Notes under the pieces: model-generated | What the model was told of the DNA's origin: nothing | The model's input: only the letters and a program-made list of their open reading frames with translations | The model's database searches: none | In this document: positions 17,035-26,873 of the stretch, piece by piece | How positions within the stretch are numbered: position 1 is the stretch's first letter | Layout: each line of letters opens with the position of its first letter | Source of the DNA: Polynucleobacter paludilacus | GTDB taxonomy: Bacteria; Pseudomonadota; Gammaproteobacteria; Burkholderiales; Burkholderiaceae | Assembly: GCF_018687595.1 (NCBI RefSeq) | Contig: NZ_CP061298.1 | Coordinates: 186,001-250,000, forward strand | Direction of reading: 5' to 3' | Length of the DNA: 64,000 nucleotides | Translations under genes and position numbers: made by a program

Positions 17035-17059
17035 GGTTTAACCCTTTTTCTATGAACAG

Positions 17060-17509
17060 TTATTTTTGTATGCGGGTAATTGCCGCTGTCATTGCTAATT
17101 CGTAACCAAGTGCGCCAAGACCGCAAATCACTCCGATAGCAATGTCGGATAAATAAGAATGTTTCCGGAATTCTTCTCGCTGGTGAATATTTGAGAGATG
17201 AACTTCAATGAAGGGAATAGCTACGCCTGCCAGGACGTCCCTAAGGGCAACGCTCGTATGAGTAAAAGCACCTGGGTTAATGATGATGAAATCCACCCCA
17301 TCCTGTTTGGCTTTCTGAATGCGATCAATTAGCTCGCCTTCATGGTTACTTTGAAAGGTATCTAGACTCACAGCGTGGCTTTTAGCCAATTGCTCCAACT
17401 TTCGGTGGATATCTTCCAGGGTGGTTTTGCCATAAACCTCGGGCTCGCGACTACCTAGTAGATTGAGATTAGGTCCTTGAACTACCAGAATTGAAGGATT
17501 TTTTGACAT
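17060..17509 (-). CDS. aroQ: 3-dehydroquinate dehydratase, type II
   Basis: AroQ converts 3-dehydroquinate to 3-dehydroshikimate in the shikimate pathway; aroE for the next step is at 23342. At 149 residues it is the standard type II dodecameric enzyme. It shows [19 protein letters not shown] with the catalytic tyrosine, [26 protein letters not shown] and [17 protein letters not shown] with the catalytic histidine. It is the first gene of the run aroQ-accB-accC-prmA-pfkB. Confidence 0.97.
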   Translation of the reverse strand: MSKNPSILVVQGPNLNLLGSREPEVYGKTTLEDIHRKLEQLAKSHAVSLDTFQSNHEGELIDRIQKAKQDGVDFIIINPGAFTHTSVALRDVLAGVAIPFIEVHLSNIHQREEFRKHSYLSDIAIGVICGLGALGYELAMTAAITRIQK

Positions 17510-17747
17510 AGATAAGTGTTTTTAAGCGCTTTTGAGATCAGTTGATTAATTTGGCTTTTAGCTAAAAAGGCTGATTTAAGGGGTTTTTGAGGCCGTCCAG
17601 TTCCAGCTCAGTATACCCTTTCAGGAGGTTTAAAAACCAACCTTTTAACTATGAATCACCCTAATATGAAAGGAATTTTGCTTAAAAAGTAGGCAAAATG
17701 CCATCAATATCTGATGAATGAATCACAGTAAATTTGTCTAAGATCTT
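17510..17747 (-). promoter_or_regulatory. Upstream region of the aroQ-acc operon
   Basis: This 238-nt gap lies between the end of the TlpA-like gene and the start of aroQ, both on the minus strand. It holds no convincing gene. Read on the minus strand it carries GGGTATACT, a plausible -10 (17610-17615), about 100 nt before the aroQ start, preceded by an AT-rich TTGGTTTTTAAA stretch as a possible -35 region. No clear terminator for the TlpA-like gene is visible. Confidence 0.4.
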
Positions 17748-18275
17748 CTATAAATTAGCTTTTATGATGCTTTTTAGCTCATCTTCGCTTATTTTTCCTA
17801 ATTTACTACTAACGGCTTTCCCTTGAGAGTTAATGACAACCGTAAAGGGAAGGGCTCCTTGAGTATTCCCCATCTCTTTGCTGATATTGCTGCCATCCAT
17901 TCCGCCAATCACTATCGGGTAAGTAACTGGAGTCTTTTTAAGGAATTCGCGAATATTAGAGGGTGAATCGATACCGATACCGACAAATAGGACATTTTGT
18001 TGCTTAAACTCGGTTTGAAGGCGGCTCAAAGCCGGCATTTCTTCAACACAGGGTGGACACCAGGAAGCCCAAAAGTTGACTACCAAGAGCTTGCCTTGCC
18101 AATTGGCACTGTTGGCTGGCTTGCCATCAGGATCTTGCCAATCATGTCCCAAAAAATGCTCAATAGCGACCTCACTGGCTAGCTGGGGTTGGTTGATCCA
18201 GTGCGAGCTGAATACTCCAGCGAGGAGGGCAAAAAAACCAATTGCGATGATAGTGAGCCACTGTCTGCGATTCAT
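17748..18275 (-). CDS. TlpA/ResA-like membrane-anchored thioredoxin
   Basis: This 175-residue protein has an N-terminal membrane anchor (about 5-24, QWLTIIAIGFFALLAGVFSS) and a periplasmic thioredoxin domain with the redox motif NFWASWCPPCVEEMP. CPPC with a preceding W is typical of TlpA/ResA/DsbE proteins, which reduce disulfides during cytochrome c or copper-centre assembly. The C-terminal cis-proline region is GALPFTVVIN. It is divergent from mpl with 26 nt between starts. No cytochrome c maturation genes lie nearby, so the partner is unknown. Confidence 0.87.
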   Translation of the reverse strand: MNRRQWLTIIAIGFFALLAGVFSSHWINQPQLASEVAIEHFLGHDWQDPDGKPANSANWQGKLLVVNFWASWCPPCVEEMPALSRLQTEFKQQNVLFVGIGIDSPSNIREFLKKTPVTYPIVIGGMDGSNISKEMGNTQGALPFTVVINSQGKAVSSKLGKISEDELKSIIKANL

Positions 18276-18301
18276 TACTAGTCCTTAGCTAAAATTCCTT
18301 C

Positions 18302-19690
18302 ATGCATATTCATATCTTAGGCATTTGCGGCACCTTCATGGGCGGCATTGCTGCTATCGCCAGGCAGGCAGGCCATCGTGTAACGGGGTGTGATGCAAAC
18401 GTCTATCCACCAATGAGTACCCAGCTTGAAGCGCAGGGTATTGAATTGATAGAAGGATATTCCCCAGAACAATTATCTCAGTTTGAAACCATGCCCGATC
18501 TATTCGTGATTGGTAATGTGGTTTCTCGTGGGAATCCGTTGATGGAGGCTATCCTCAATCAAGGCCTGCCTTATATCTCAGGCCCACAGTGGTTGGGAGA
18601 GCAAGTTTTATTTGGTCGTCATGTTTTAGCAGTTGCGGGTACGCATGGAAAAACGACCACCTCCGCTATGCTCACATGGATTTTGGAATACAACAATTAC
18701 AAACCAGGCTACTTAATTGGTGGGGTGCCTCTCAACTTTACGGTATCAGCACGTTTAGGCGAGAGTCCATTTTTTGTCATCGAAGCGGATGAATACGACA
18801 CTGCCTTTTTTGATAAACGCAGTAAGTTTGTTCACTATCGACCCCGTACTGCAATTCTGAATAATTTGGAATTTGATCACGCCGATATTTTTTCTGATCT
18901 GGCAGCAATTGAAACTCAATTTCATCATTTGGTGAGAACAGTGCCTAGTAGCGGTTTGGTCGTTGTTAATGGCGAAGAGCCTGCATTAGAGCGTGTCATT
19001 ACTCGAGGAGCTTGGGCTCCAGTAGAGACATTTGGTCAAGAGTCACAAAATACGTGGGGGCTGATTTCCTTGCCAGGAGACGATTTCACTGTCTTACATT
19101 CCGGTAAAGAGGTGGCCACGGTCAGATGGGCAATAGATTCTGGAGTAATGGGACGCCATAACCAACTCAATGCCTTAGCAGCGATTGCGGCTGCAAATCA
19201 TATTGGCATTCGTCCTGAGGACGCTGCAAACGCCTTGGGTGAATTTAGGAATGTGAAGCGTCGTTTAGAAACGATTGGCATGGCAAATGAGATCACCGTC
19301 TATGACGATTTTGCGCATCATCCCACAGCCATTGCCACCACCCTAGATGGTCTGCGTCGCAGAGTGGGTAATGCCAGAATTTTGGCTGTACTTGAACCTC
19401 GTTCTAACACCATGAAGCTTGGCGTGATGAAAGCACAACTCCCTGCCAGCTTAGACAAAGCCGATTTGATTTTTGCCTATGGCGCCAAATCTGGTAAAGA
19501 GAGTTTAGGCTGGGATTTAGCAGCAGTCTTGTCGCCCTTGAATCAACAGTCGGCTAGGGCTCAGGCGCATGATGACTTAAATGTTTTGGTCAAAGCAATC
19601 ACCAAAGAAGCAAAGCCAGGGGATCATATTTTGGTGATGAGCAACGGTGGCTTTGGCGGCGTGCACCAAAAGATTTTGCAAGCACTATGA
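18302..19690 (+). CDS. mpl: UDP-N-acetylmuramate:L-alanyl-gamma-D-glutamyl-meso-diaminopimelate ligase
   Basis: Mpl reattaches recycled murein tripeptide to UDP-MurNAc. The 462-residue Mur ligase has the N-terminal UDP-binding HILGICGTFMGGIAAIARQ, the ATP loop AVAGTHGKTTTSAM, the central EADEYDTAFFDKRSKF and the C-terminal DDFAHHPTAIATTL. GICGTFMGG rather than the MurC glycine loop, and the length, separate Mpl from MurC. It acts in the same recycling pathway as the AmpD at 6585. Confidence 0.96.
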   Translation: MHIHILGICGTFMGGIAAIARQAGHRVTGCDANVYPPMSTQLEAQGIELIEGYSPEQLSQFETMPDLFVIGNVVSRGNPLMEAILNQGLPYISGPQWLGEQVLFGRHVLAVAGTHGKTTTSAMLTWILEYNNYKPGYLIGGVPLNFTVSARLGESPFFVIEADEYDTAFFDKRSKFVHYRPRTAILNNLEFDHADIFSDLAAIETQFHHLVRTVPSSGLVVVNGEEPALERVITRGAWAPVETFGQESQNTWGLISLPGDDFTVLHSGKEVATVRWAIDSGVMGRHNQLNALAAIAAANHIGIRPEDAANALGEFRNVKRRLETIGMANEITVYDDFAHHPTAIATTLDGLRRRVGNARILAVLEPRSNTMKLGVMKAQLPASLDKADLIFAYGAKSGKESLGWDLAAVLSPLNQQSARAQAHDDLNVLVKAITKEAKPGDHILVMSNGGFGGVHQKILQAL

Positions 19691-19731
19691 ATGTGTTCAA
19701 TGAAGTCTTAAGTAAAGAAAAGAAGATCTAA

Positions 19732-20466
19732 ATGAGCGAAAGACTGAAAGATAAGGTTGCCATCATTACTGGTGCCGCTAAAGGTATTGGCTTTGCAACT
19801 GCCAAGCGTTTTGCCGAGGAGGGCGCAAAAGTAATGATTGCCGATGTCAGCCTCGAAGCTGTCAAGTCTGCGGCTGCCCAGATACCCAATGCAGAGCCTT
19901 ATATAGTGAATGTCACTGATCGGGCCAGTATTCAGTCAGCGGTAGATCAAATTCTGGAGCGTCATGGAAAGATCGATATTTTGATCAATAATGCCGGTAT
20001 TACACAGGACGCCAGACTCGTAAAAATGACCGAGGCTCAGTTTGATGCCGTCATTGATGTCAACCTCAAGGGTGTTTTTAATTGCACTCAACTCGTCGTG
20101 CCGCACATGTTAGAAAAAGGTAAAGGTGCTGTTGTCAATGCATCGAGTGTGGTTGGCATCTACGGAAATTTTGGACAAACCAATTATTCGGCGACGAAGT
20201 TCGGCGTCATTGGATTCACTAAGACTTGGGCTCGCGAACTCGGGGCCAAGGGCGTACGAGTAAATGCTATCTGCCCTGGTTTTATTTCGACGGAGATGGT
20301 GAAAGCAATGCCAGAAAATGTTCTCCAAGATATTGAAAAACGGAGTTGGCTTGGTCGTTTGGGTACTCCAGAAGAAATGGCGAATGTGTATTTATTCTTA
20401 GCTAGTGATGAAGCAAGTTATGTCAATGGCGTTGCACTCGAAGCCAGCGGCGGAATCTCCCTTTAA
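19732..20466 (+). CDS. fabG: 3-oxoacyl-ACP reductase-like short-chain dehydrogenase
   Basis: This 244-residue SDR has the NAD(P) loop [21 protein letters not shown], the catalytic serine in [27 protein letters not shown] (Tyr and Lys of the catalytic triad) and a C-terminus ending [14 protein letters not shown], as in FabG. Such proteins reduce 3-ketoacyl-ACP, though some act on acetoacetyl-CoA or other ketones. It is not in a fab cluster, so the exact substrate is uncertain. mpl lies 41 nt upstream, and the RNB nuclease gene starts 2 nt after its stop. Confidence 0.85.
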   Translation: MSERLKDKVAIITGAAKGIGFATAKRFAEEGAKVMIADVSLEAVKSAAAQIPNAEPYIVNVTDRASIQSAVDQILERHGKIDILINNAGITQDARLVKMTEAQFDAVIDVNLKGVFNCTQLVVPHMLEKGKGAVVNASSVVGIYGNFGQTNYSATKFGVIGFTKTWARELGAKGVRVNAICPGFISTEMVKAMPENVLQDIEKRSWLGRLGTPEEMANVYLFLASDEASYVNGVALEASGGISL

Positions 20467-20468
20467 AC

Positions 20469-22457
20469 ATGCATCTTTTATTCGAAGAGGGTGGCGATCT
20501 CAAGATTGCTACCACTCAATCTGCCAGCGGTTCAGGAGATGCAGAATCGTGGCAAGCTACAACGCTCTCAGGTAAAAAAATCAAACTCAAGGCAAAAGAG
20601 GTTTGGTTGCGCTTTGAAAATGCGGATGCGCATACTGTCATGAGTGAGGCCAATGATTTGTCGGCCAGTATTGATTTGCAATTATTGTGGGACTGTGCTC
20701 CTGATGAGGAATTTGGTTTAGTTGATGTTGCGCAAGAGTATTTTGGTAATCAAGCTAGTATTGCGCAACAACTGGCTCTCGGTCTCGCATTGCAAGGTGC
20801 CCCCGTATTTTTTCGGCGCAAGGGGCGCGGACGTTTTCAGCGAGCCCCTTTAGAACAATTGCAGGCAGGTTTGGCAGCGATTGAGCGTAAGAAAAAAGAA
20901 TTAGAGCAGCAACAAGTTTGGCAACAGGATTTGATTGCAGGCCAATTTCCGGAAACTTTGCGTTCTATCGCGAAGCAGTTGTTATTCAATCCTGATAAAA
21001 ATACCAATGCCTACAAGGCACTGCAAGCTGCATGTGTAGAGACCGGTGAGTCTGCAGTCCAATTGATGATTCGTTGTGGAGCTATAGACTCTCCACTGGC
21101 CTTTCATCAGGAAATGTTTCTCAAGACCCATTTCCCGCATGGCGCTGAGCATCATGAGCAAACCGTCATTGACCAAGCTCTTTGTGACTCTGCTTTTGCT
21201 GAGTTGCCTCTGGCGCAGGTCAAAGCATTTTCTATTGATGACTCTGGCACCACAGAGATTGATGATGCTCTATCTGTTACTCCGCTAGAGGGTGGTGGTC
21301 ACCGCATCGGCATCCATATTGCAGCCCCTGGATTAGTGATTGCAAAGGATGATCCAGTTGATTTGGTAGCACGTCATCGGATGTCGACGGTCTATTTTCC
21401 CGGTGACAAGATGACGATGTTGCCTGATTCCGTCATTGCACAATTTTCGCTTGATGAGGGTGGGGAGCGTGCCGCACTCTCAATGTATGTAGACCTTGAT
21501 GAAAATGATGTAATCCAGCAGGGCACTCTCGAGATTCTGGTTGAGCGTGTACCGATTGTTGCTAACTTACGCCTTGAGGATCTCGAGCATTTAGTGACCG
21601 AAGAAGCGCTTGCGCAAAATGGGGCATTCCCATTTCAAGCGGAGTTAGCAATCTTATGGAAGGGCGCCCAACATTTGCATGCTGCTCGCCAAGAGCGACG
21701 CGTGGCAAACGGTCTGCGAGCTGAACAATTAGGCCTCATCGATCCTAATGCGCTCGCAAGAGATTTCTATTTTGAGATTCAGGAACGCTCTGGTGAACAG
21801 TGCGTTGAAATTGTGCCACGTCAGCGCGGTTCAATATTGGATACGATTGTTGCTGAGTGGATGATCTTTTGTAATAGCAGAGCAGGACATTTGCTATCAG
21901 AGCACGGCTTACTCGGTTTGTTTAGAGCCCAAAAAGGTTGGGGTCCATTGCGCACTCGGATGCAAACGACGCCAGGCCCTCATGAGGGTTTAGGTTTGGA
22001 TTACTATGCTTGGTCTACGTCGCCATTGCGCCGCTATACCGATTTAGTGAATCAATGGCAATTGATTGCCTTGGCTAAGCATGGTGTTACCGCCAAAATG
22101 GTGGCACCTTTTTCTCCAAAGGATGCCAGCTTGATGGGAATCGCTGCGGATTTTGAGACCTGCTATCAAGCTTATGGTGAGTTTCAGGATCGCCTAGAAA
22201 AATATTGGTGTCTACGCTGGTTGCAACAACAGGGTTTACCTAAAACCGTTTTTGTACGACACCTCAAGGAAGGGATGTCGCGTCTTGAGGCAGTACCTTT
22301 GCATATCGCGATTCCTGAGTTAGCGACCCATCCCCGTATGACAAGAGCTGAGGTTGAAATTACGGATCTCGATTTACTGCAGCTGAGCGCAAGTGCTCGG
22401 GTATTGCAGATTGAGTCTGCACCAGTGATTGGTAGGGATGATGCCAGCGCTTCCTAG
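20469..22457 (+). CDS. RNB-domain exoribonuclease (RNase II family)
   Basis: This 662-residue protein has a central RNB domain whose signature begins FSIDDSGTTEIDDALSV; the aspartates bind catalytic magnesium. Further motifs are HIAAPGLVI, RHRMSTVYFPGDKMTMLP, AEWMIFCNSRAGHLL and YAWSTSPLRRYTDLVNQWQ. These are hallmarks of RNase II/R enzymes that degrade RNA 3' to 5'. The N-terminal part (about 1-230) does not show obvious cold-shock domains, unlike RNase R, and the C-terminal S1 region is hard to see. The Burkholderiales relatives form their own subgroup next to tonB-like and aroE genes, as here. Confidence 0.9.
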   Translation: MHLLFEEGGDLKIATTQSASGSGDAESWQATTLSGKKIKLKAKEVWLRFENADAHTVMSEANDLSASIDLQLLWDCAPDEEFGLVDVAQEYFGNQASIAQQLALGLALQGAPVFFRRKGRGRFQRAPLEQLQAGLAAIERKKKELEQQQVWQQDLIAGQFPETLRSIAKQLLFNPDKNTNAYKALQAACVETGESAVQLMIRCGAIDSPLAFHQEMFLKTHFPHGAEHHEQTVIDQALCDSAFAELPLAQVKAFSIDDSGTTEIDDALSVTPLEGGGHRIGIHIAAPGLVIAKDDPVDLVARHRMSTVYFPGDKMTMLPDSVIAQFSLDEGGERAALSMYVDLDENDVIQQGTLEILVERVPIVANLRLEDLEHLVTEEALAQNGAFPFQAELAILWKGAQHLHAARQERRVANGLRAEQLGLIDPNALARDFYFEIQERSGEQCVEIVPRQRGSILDTIVAEWMIFCNSRAGHLLSEHGLLGLFRAQKGWGPLRTRMQTTPGPHEGLGLDYYAWSTSPLRRYTDLVNQWQLIALAKHGVTAKMVAPFSPKDASLMGIAADFETCYQAYGEFQDRLEKYWCLRWLQQQGLPKTVFVRHLKEGMSRLEAVPLHIAIPELATHPRMTRAEVEITDLDLLQLSASARVLQIESAPVIGRDDASAS

Positions 22458-23316
22458 GCAGACATGGCTCCATCTGGGCAAAGCCCAGACCTTATTTGAG
22501 CAAGCTTGGCGCCGTCATCCTTTGGGATTAGCGATCTGCGTTTCTTTGATCATCCATCTGATCTTTTTATCGTTTCGCTGGGGTTTGGGAGAAATTCAAG
22601 CTCGGCGACTCAATACCCCATTGAGCGTGGTTCTAGTGAACGCGACTAGTCATGCGAAAACTCAAGAGGCAAACAAATTAGCACAAGTTGATTTACAGGG
22701 CGGCGGTTCTACCTTGGATCGGGACGCCACAGCCTTGCATCGAGCGCGCTTGGGTGCTGAGGCGCGTCTGGAGGTATTGGAGAAACAGCAAAAGCAAATG
22801 CTGGCGAAATTAGAGACCGAACGATCCAAGTCTGGCGGTCAAAAAAGTGGCGAAGCACAGCATATTGCTCCCCAGTTCAACTCCTTGGAAGCTGAGTTAG
22901 CAAAACGGCTACAAATTGAGGGGCAAGGGATGCGCCATCAAGTCATGACTAGTGCAAGTACTAAGTCAGTGGTCTTTGCCCATTACTACGACGCGATGCG
23001 ACAAAAGATAGAGGCCTATGGCAGCAGCTTCTTTCCTCGCGCTAATGGGCACCCCCTCTATGGCAGCCTCGTGATTGTCGTGAGCGTTGATTCTCAGGGG
23101 CGAATTATTAATAACCCCCAAGGAAAGGATGGCCTGAGTATTGGCCGTAGCTCTGGAAATCCTGAGCTGGATCGTCAAGCTCTCGCGATTGTGCGAGCCT
23201 CGGCTCCGTTTGGCGCGTTCCCAGAGCCGATGCAAAAACAAATTGATATCTTGGATTGGATTGCCACCTTTGACTTCACTCGAGATAGCGCTGACCGCCT
23301 AGAGTTGCGTCATTAG
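22438..23316 (+). CDS. TonB-like energy transducer protein
   Basis: Starting at the ATG at 22438, the protein has 292 residues and overlaps the RNB nuclease gene by 20 nt (a second ATG follows at once). It has a short cytoplasmic N-terminus, one membrane span at about 30-48 ([20 protein letters not shown]), a charged coiled-coil-like middle ([20 protein letters not shown]) and a C-terminal TonB-type domain ([16 protein letters not shown] through [17 protein letters not shown]). No exbB or exbD gene is adjacent. It may energise an outer-membrane receptor, or be a cell-envelope protein of the same fold. Confidence 0.8.
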   Translation: MMPALPRQTWLHLGKAQTLFEQAWRRHPLGLAICVSLIIHLIFLSFRWGLGEIQARRLNTPLSVVLVNATSHAKTQEANKLAQVDLQGGGSTLDRDATALHRARLGAEARLEVLEKQQKQMLAKLETERSKSGGQKSGEAQHIAPQFNSLEAELAKRLQIEGQGMRHQVMTSASTKSVVFAHYYDAMRQKIEAYGSSFFPRANGHPLYGSLVIVVSVDSQGRIINNPQGKDGLSIGRSSGNPELDRQALAIVRASAPFGAFPEPMQKQIDILDWIATFDFTRDSADRLELRH

Positions 23317-23341
23317 CAAATTCGCTTATCCTCTAGTTAAG

Positions 23342-24250
23342 ATGAGCTCGAACCACACCCCCATTCATTTGGACACCGACCCTAGTCACTTTCCAGACCT
23401 AGATGTGTATGCCGTAGTCGGAAATCCGATTGCACATAGCAAGTCGCCGCAGATTCATGCGCAATTCGCTCAGCAATCTCAGCAAGCAATGCACTATGGA
23501 TATCTTGCAGCGCCCTTAAATGGTTTTATGCAAACCGCAACCGCATTTTTTGCTGCGGGTGGCAAGGGCATGAACGTCACCGTTCCCTTCAAGCTAGATG
23601 CAACAGCATTTGCAGATATTGTTACGTCAAGAGCTGAGTTAGCAGGTGCAGTAAATACTTTGTGGATTGAGTCTGGGAAAATCCATGGGGACAATACCGA
23701 TGGGTCTGGTTTGGTCAAGGATCTATTGGCTCAGGGTATTCGTTTGCAGGATGCACGCATTTTGTTAGTCGGTGCTGGCGGTGCTGCACGCGGTGTCTTG
23801 GGGCCGCTCTTAGATCAAAAGCCACAAGCTTTAGTCATTACCAATCGCTCGCTTGATAAAGCACAAGACTTGAGTAAGCTTTTTTCAGGCACAGCCAAAG
23901 TGCTGAATGTTGTTTTATCAGTTCGGTCTTTAGATAACCTTGAGAACGCTGCAATTACAGACACCCCATTTGATCTGGTCATCAATGCCAGTGCCGCGGG
24001 TTTAACAGATGAATCCCCACTAAGCGATCAGGCTGCAGCTAATATTTTTACACCTGCTAGCTTTGCCTATGACATGGTGTACGGCAAGAGTACGCCATTG
24101 ATGAAGCAGGCCCTGCAGCGGGGTGCGCGAGTGAGTGATGGCTTGGGGATGTTGGTTGAGCAAGCTGCTGATGCATTCCAGATTTGGCGCGGACCTGAAG
24201 TGAGTGCCCATATTCAACCCCGTTCAGTCTTAGCTCAATTACGTTCTTGA
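23342..24250 (+). CDS. aroE: Shikimate dehydrogenase
   Basis: AroE reduces 3-dehydroshikimate to shikimate with NADPH. The 302-residue enzyme has the substrate residues of [15 protein letters not shown], catalytic Lys in NVTVPFK, catalytic Asp in [10 protein letters not shown] and the NADP loop [14 protein letters not shown]. It follows the TonB-like gene by 25 nt and precedes mtgA by 7 nt. The N-terminus is about 20 residues longer than in E. coli; internal ATGs do not fit the first beta strand, so the ATG at 23342 is kept. Confidence 0.97.
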   Translation: MSSNHTPIHLDTDPSHFPDLDVYAVVGNPIAHSKSPQIHAQFAQQSQQAMHYGYLAAPLNGFMQTATAFFAAGGKGMNVTVPFKLDATAFADIVTSRAELAGAVNTLWIESGKIHGDNTDGSGLVKDLLAQGIRLQDARILLVGAGGAARGVLGPLLDQKPQALVITNRSLDKAQDLSKLFSGTAKVLNVVLSVRSLDNLENAAITDTPFDLVINASAAGLTDESPLSDQAAANIFTPASFAYDMVYGKSTPLMKQALQRGARVSDGLGMLVEQAADAFQIWRGPEVSAHIQPRSVLAQLRS

Positions 24251-24257
24251 TTCAGTA

Positions 24258-24989
24258 ATGCGTTGGTTTGCTTATCTTGCAAAATGCTTGCTCAGTGGCT
24301 TGATTGTCATGCAGCTCTATTTTGTTCTGCAGATCAGTCTGTGGTCTTGGTTCAATCCTAGCAATACCGCTTTCGAGAGAGCAGAGCGCTGGCGCTTATG
24401 TGGCATGCATTGGTCTTGCGGATTGCATTCCGACTGGGTTCCCTACCAGCAGATTTCCTCAAACTTAAAACGTGCTGTGCTGGTCAGTGAAGACGATATC
24501 TTTTTTCAGCACCATGGTGTCCGTGTAGAAGATATGGAAAAAGCCTGGGAAAAGAATCAGCAGCGAAAAGGACAATCTAAGACAGCCTTACGAGGTGGCT
24601 CAACGATTACCCAGCAGCTTGCTAAAAACTTATTTCTGTCCTCAGAGCAGGATTACTTGCGTAAAGGTCAAGAGCTTCTCATTACTGCTTATTTAGAGCT
24701 CATTCTTCCCAAAAAAAGATTATTTGAGATCTATCTCAACTCCGTCGAGTGGGGTGAGGGCGTCTTTGGCGTGGGGGCAGCGAGCCAACATTATTTTGCG
24801 ATTAGTCCAGCAGCCTTATCTCATGAAGAGTCTGCAGCCCTAGCCTCGGCGCTACCGGCACCAAAGTGTTTTGATAAGGCCCAATATTGTCGTAGGGGCA
24901 GTATTGATTACCCCCTTCGTCAAGAATTTATTCTGGAGAATATGGATCGGGTTGCCTTGTCACCAAACCCAAAAAGTCACTCTCGTTAG
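24258..24989 (+). CDS. mtgA: Monofunctional peptidoglycan glycosyltransferase
   Basis: This GT51 enzyme polymerises lipid II into glycan strands at the outer face of the inner membrane. The 243 residues comprise an N-terminal membrane anchor (about 8-30) and the GT51 domain, with the catalytic glutamate motif VSEDDIFFQHHG, RGGSTITQQLAKNLFL, RKGQELLITAYLELILPKKR and LNSVEWGEGVFGVGAA. There is no transpeptidase domain, which separates it from PBP1. It is the last gene before the convergent pyrF, one base away. Confidence 0.97.
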   Translation: MRWFAYLAKCLLSGLIVMQLYFVLQISLWSWFNPSNTAFERAERWRLCGMHWSCGLHSDWVPYQQISSNLKRAVLVSEDDIFFQHHGVRVEDMEKAWEKNQQRKGQSKTALRGGSTITQQLAKNLFLSSEQDYLRKGQELLITAYLELILPKKRLFEIYLNSVEWGEGVFGVGAASQHYFAISPAALSHEESAALASALPAPKCFDKAQYCRRGSIDYPLRQEFILENMDRVALSPNPKSHSR

Positions 24990-24990
24990 T

Positions 24991-25833
24991 TCAAGCTACA
25001 GCGGCGTTTAGAGCATCCCTTGTGCTCAGCGCTACTTTTCTTGCAGCTTGTGCAAAGTCTTCACCACCACTTGCATACAAAATTGCTCGAGAGGAATTAA
25101 TGATCATGCCAGTGCCGGGTTTTTGAGTAACGCTTCCGGCTTTAACGGTTGCTTCAATATCGCCACCTTGCGCCCCAATTCCAGGAATGAGCAGTGGCAT
25201 ATCGCCGACTAGATTTCTGACCTTAGCAATTTCCTCTGGGAAGGTAGCGCCAACGACTAATCCAATTTGACCCGAGGTATTCCATTTGCTTGCAGCGAGC
25301 TTAGCTACCTCGATATAGAGCGGTTCACCAGATGATGCATTCTGGAGAAATTGCAAATCAGACCCCCCTGGATTGGAGGTGCGACAAAGAACAATTACGC
25401 CCTTCTCAGGGTAACGCAAATAGGGCTCAATTGAATCGAATCCCATATAGGGATTTACAGTCACTGCATCTGCACCATAGCGCTCAAATGCCTCAAGAGC
25501 GTAATGTTCTGCGGTACTACCAATGTCTCCCCGCTTGGCATCCAGAATGACCGGAATATGGGGGTAATGCGTCTTGAGGTGGGCAATGAGTTTCTCGAGT
25601 TGAGCCTCCGCGCCCTGCGAGGCAAAGTAGGCAATTTGGGGTTTGAAGGCGCAGACGAGATCTGCAGTGATATCGGCAATTGCTTTGCAGAATTCAAAAA
25701 TAGGCTCAGGTTTGTCGGCTAAGGAGGCCGGCATTCTTTTGGGGTCGGGGTCAAAACCCACACACAGCATGCTGCCTTGAGAAGCCCATGCAGCTTGGAG
25801 TTGCTGGGTAAAGCTAGGGGACTTGGTATTCAT
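24991..25833 (-). CDS. pyrF: Orotidine 5'-phosphate decarboxylase, type 2
   Basis: PyrF makes UMP from OMP, the last step of de novo pyrimidine synthesis; pyrR and pyrB are at 50561-52026. The 280-residue length and the signature [15 protein letters not shown] (catalytic K-D-K-x-x-D set) define the longer type 2 family found in mycobacteria and betaproteobacteria. An N-terminal [13 protein letters not shown] and C-terminal PGIGAQGGD phosphate-binding loop are present. It is divergent from corA across 74 nt. Confidence 0.96.
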   Translation of the reverse strand: MNTKSPSFTQQLQAAWASQGSMLCVGFDPDPKRMPASLADKPEPIFEFCKAIADITADLVCAFKPQIAYFASQGAEAQLEKLIAHLKTHYPHIPVILDAKRGDIGSTAEHYALEAFERYGADAVTVNPYMGFDSIEPYLRYPEKGVIVLCRTSNPGGSDLQFLQNASSGEPLYIEVAKLAASKWNTSGQIGLVVGATFPEEIAKVRNLVGDMPLLIPGIGAQGGDIEATVKAGSVTQKPGTGMIINSSRAILYASGGEDFAQAARKVALSTRDALNAAVA

Positions 25834-25907
25834 CGGCTTCAGCCTTCATTTATCGAAACTGTCATGAGCTATAGGATAAACTAGCGTACATTCCTTAGGA
25901 GTTCACC

Positions 25908-26873
25908 ATGATCAACTTGTTCGTCCTGCAAAATGGCCGCCTCTCTCAAGAGCAAGTCGAAGATCGCAATGAATTATTGCAATATACCAACCCCATTTGG
26001 ATTGACGTAGTTGATCCAGAAGAAGAGGAGCTCCTCTGGATTAAAGAGGCCTTTGGTGTCTTGCTCCCAGAATTGGATGATTTGGGCGACTTAGAGGCGT
26101 CCGCTCGCTATTTTGAGGCGGATGATGGTCATCTACACATTCGTACTGATTTCTTATTGGATGAAGAAGAAGTCTCCCGCAACATTCGGGTCGCTTTTGT
26201 CCTAACTAAGCAAGTTTTATTTTCGATTCATGACGAAGATTTGCCGGTCTTTAGATTGGTCCGTTTGCGCGCGCGTTTGCGTCCGGGATCCGTCAGTAAC
26301 GCCAAAGATGTTTTGCTGGATTTATATTCAACCGATGCTGAGTATTCTGCTGATGCTTTGGAAGAAGTCTACGAGAACCTTGAGCGTGCAGGACACCAAG
26401 TGTTATCGGATGACATCAACGATGCCACCGCAGCTGAAGTGTTAGAGACAATCGCTAAGGAAGAAGATACCAACGGCCATATTCGTCGCAATGTGATGGA
26501 TACCCGCCGTGCACTTTCTTTTTTAATGCGCAGCAAACTACTCTCAGATGAGCAGCAAGAAGAAGCGCGCCAAATTCTGCGTGACATTGACTCTCTTGAA
26601 AACCATACTGCTTTCCTCTTCGATAAGATTAACTTTTTGATGGATGCGACGGTAGGTTTCATTAACTTGAACCAAAGTAAGATCATTAAGATCTTCTCCG
26701 TGGTATCGGTTGCCTTAATGCCGCCAACCCTGTTAGCCAGTATTTGGGGTATGAACTACAAGTACATGCCTGAGTTGGATCTCTTTTTGGGATACCCAGC
26801 CGCATTGGGCTTAATGGTGGTATCAGCCATTATTCCTTTATGGTATTTCCACCACAAAGGTTGGATGAAGTAA
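25908..26873 (+). CDS. corA: CorA-family magnesium/cobalt transporter
   Basis: This 321-residue protein has a large acidic cytoplasmic N-terminal funnel domain, then two membrane spans close to the C-terminus. The loop between them contains GMNYKYMPELD with the diagnostic GMN selectivity motif. The first span is about FSVVSVALMPPTLLASIWG and the second about AALGLMVVSAIIPLWYF. The ATG follows TTAGGAGTTCACC, a strong ribosome-binding site. It ends directly against the convergent pncC gene. I see no Mg-sensing leader in the 74-nt upstream gap. Confidence 0.96.
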   Translation: MINLFVLQNGRLSQEQVEDRNELLQYTNPIWIDVVDPEEEELLWIKEAFGVLLPELDDLGDLEASARYFEADDGHLHIRTDFLLDEEEVSRNIRVAFVLTKQVLFSIHDEDLPVFRLVRLRARLRPGSVSNAKDVLLDLYSTDAEYSADALEEVYENLERAGHQVLSDDINDATAAEVLETIAKEEDTNGHIRRNVMDTRRALSFLMRSKLLSDEQQEEARQILRDIDSLENHTAFLFDKINFLMDATVGFINLNQSKIIKIFSVVSVALMPPTLLASIWGMNYKYMPELDLFLGYPAALGLMVVSAIIPLWYFHHKGWMK

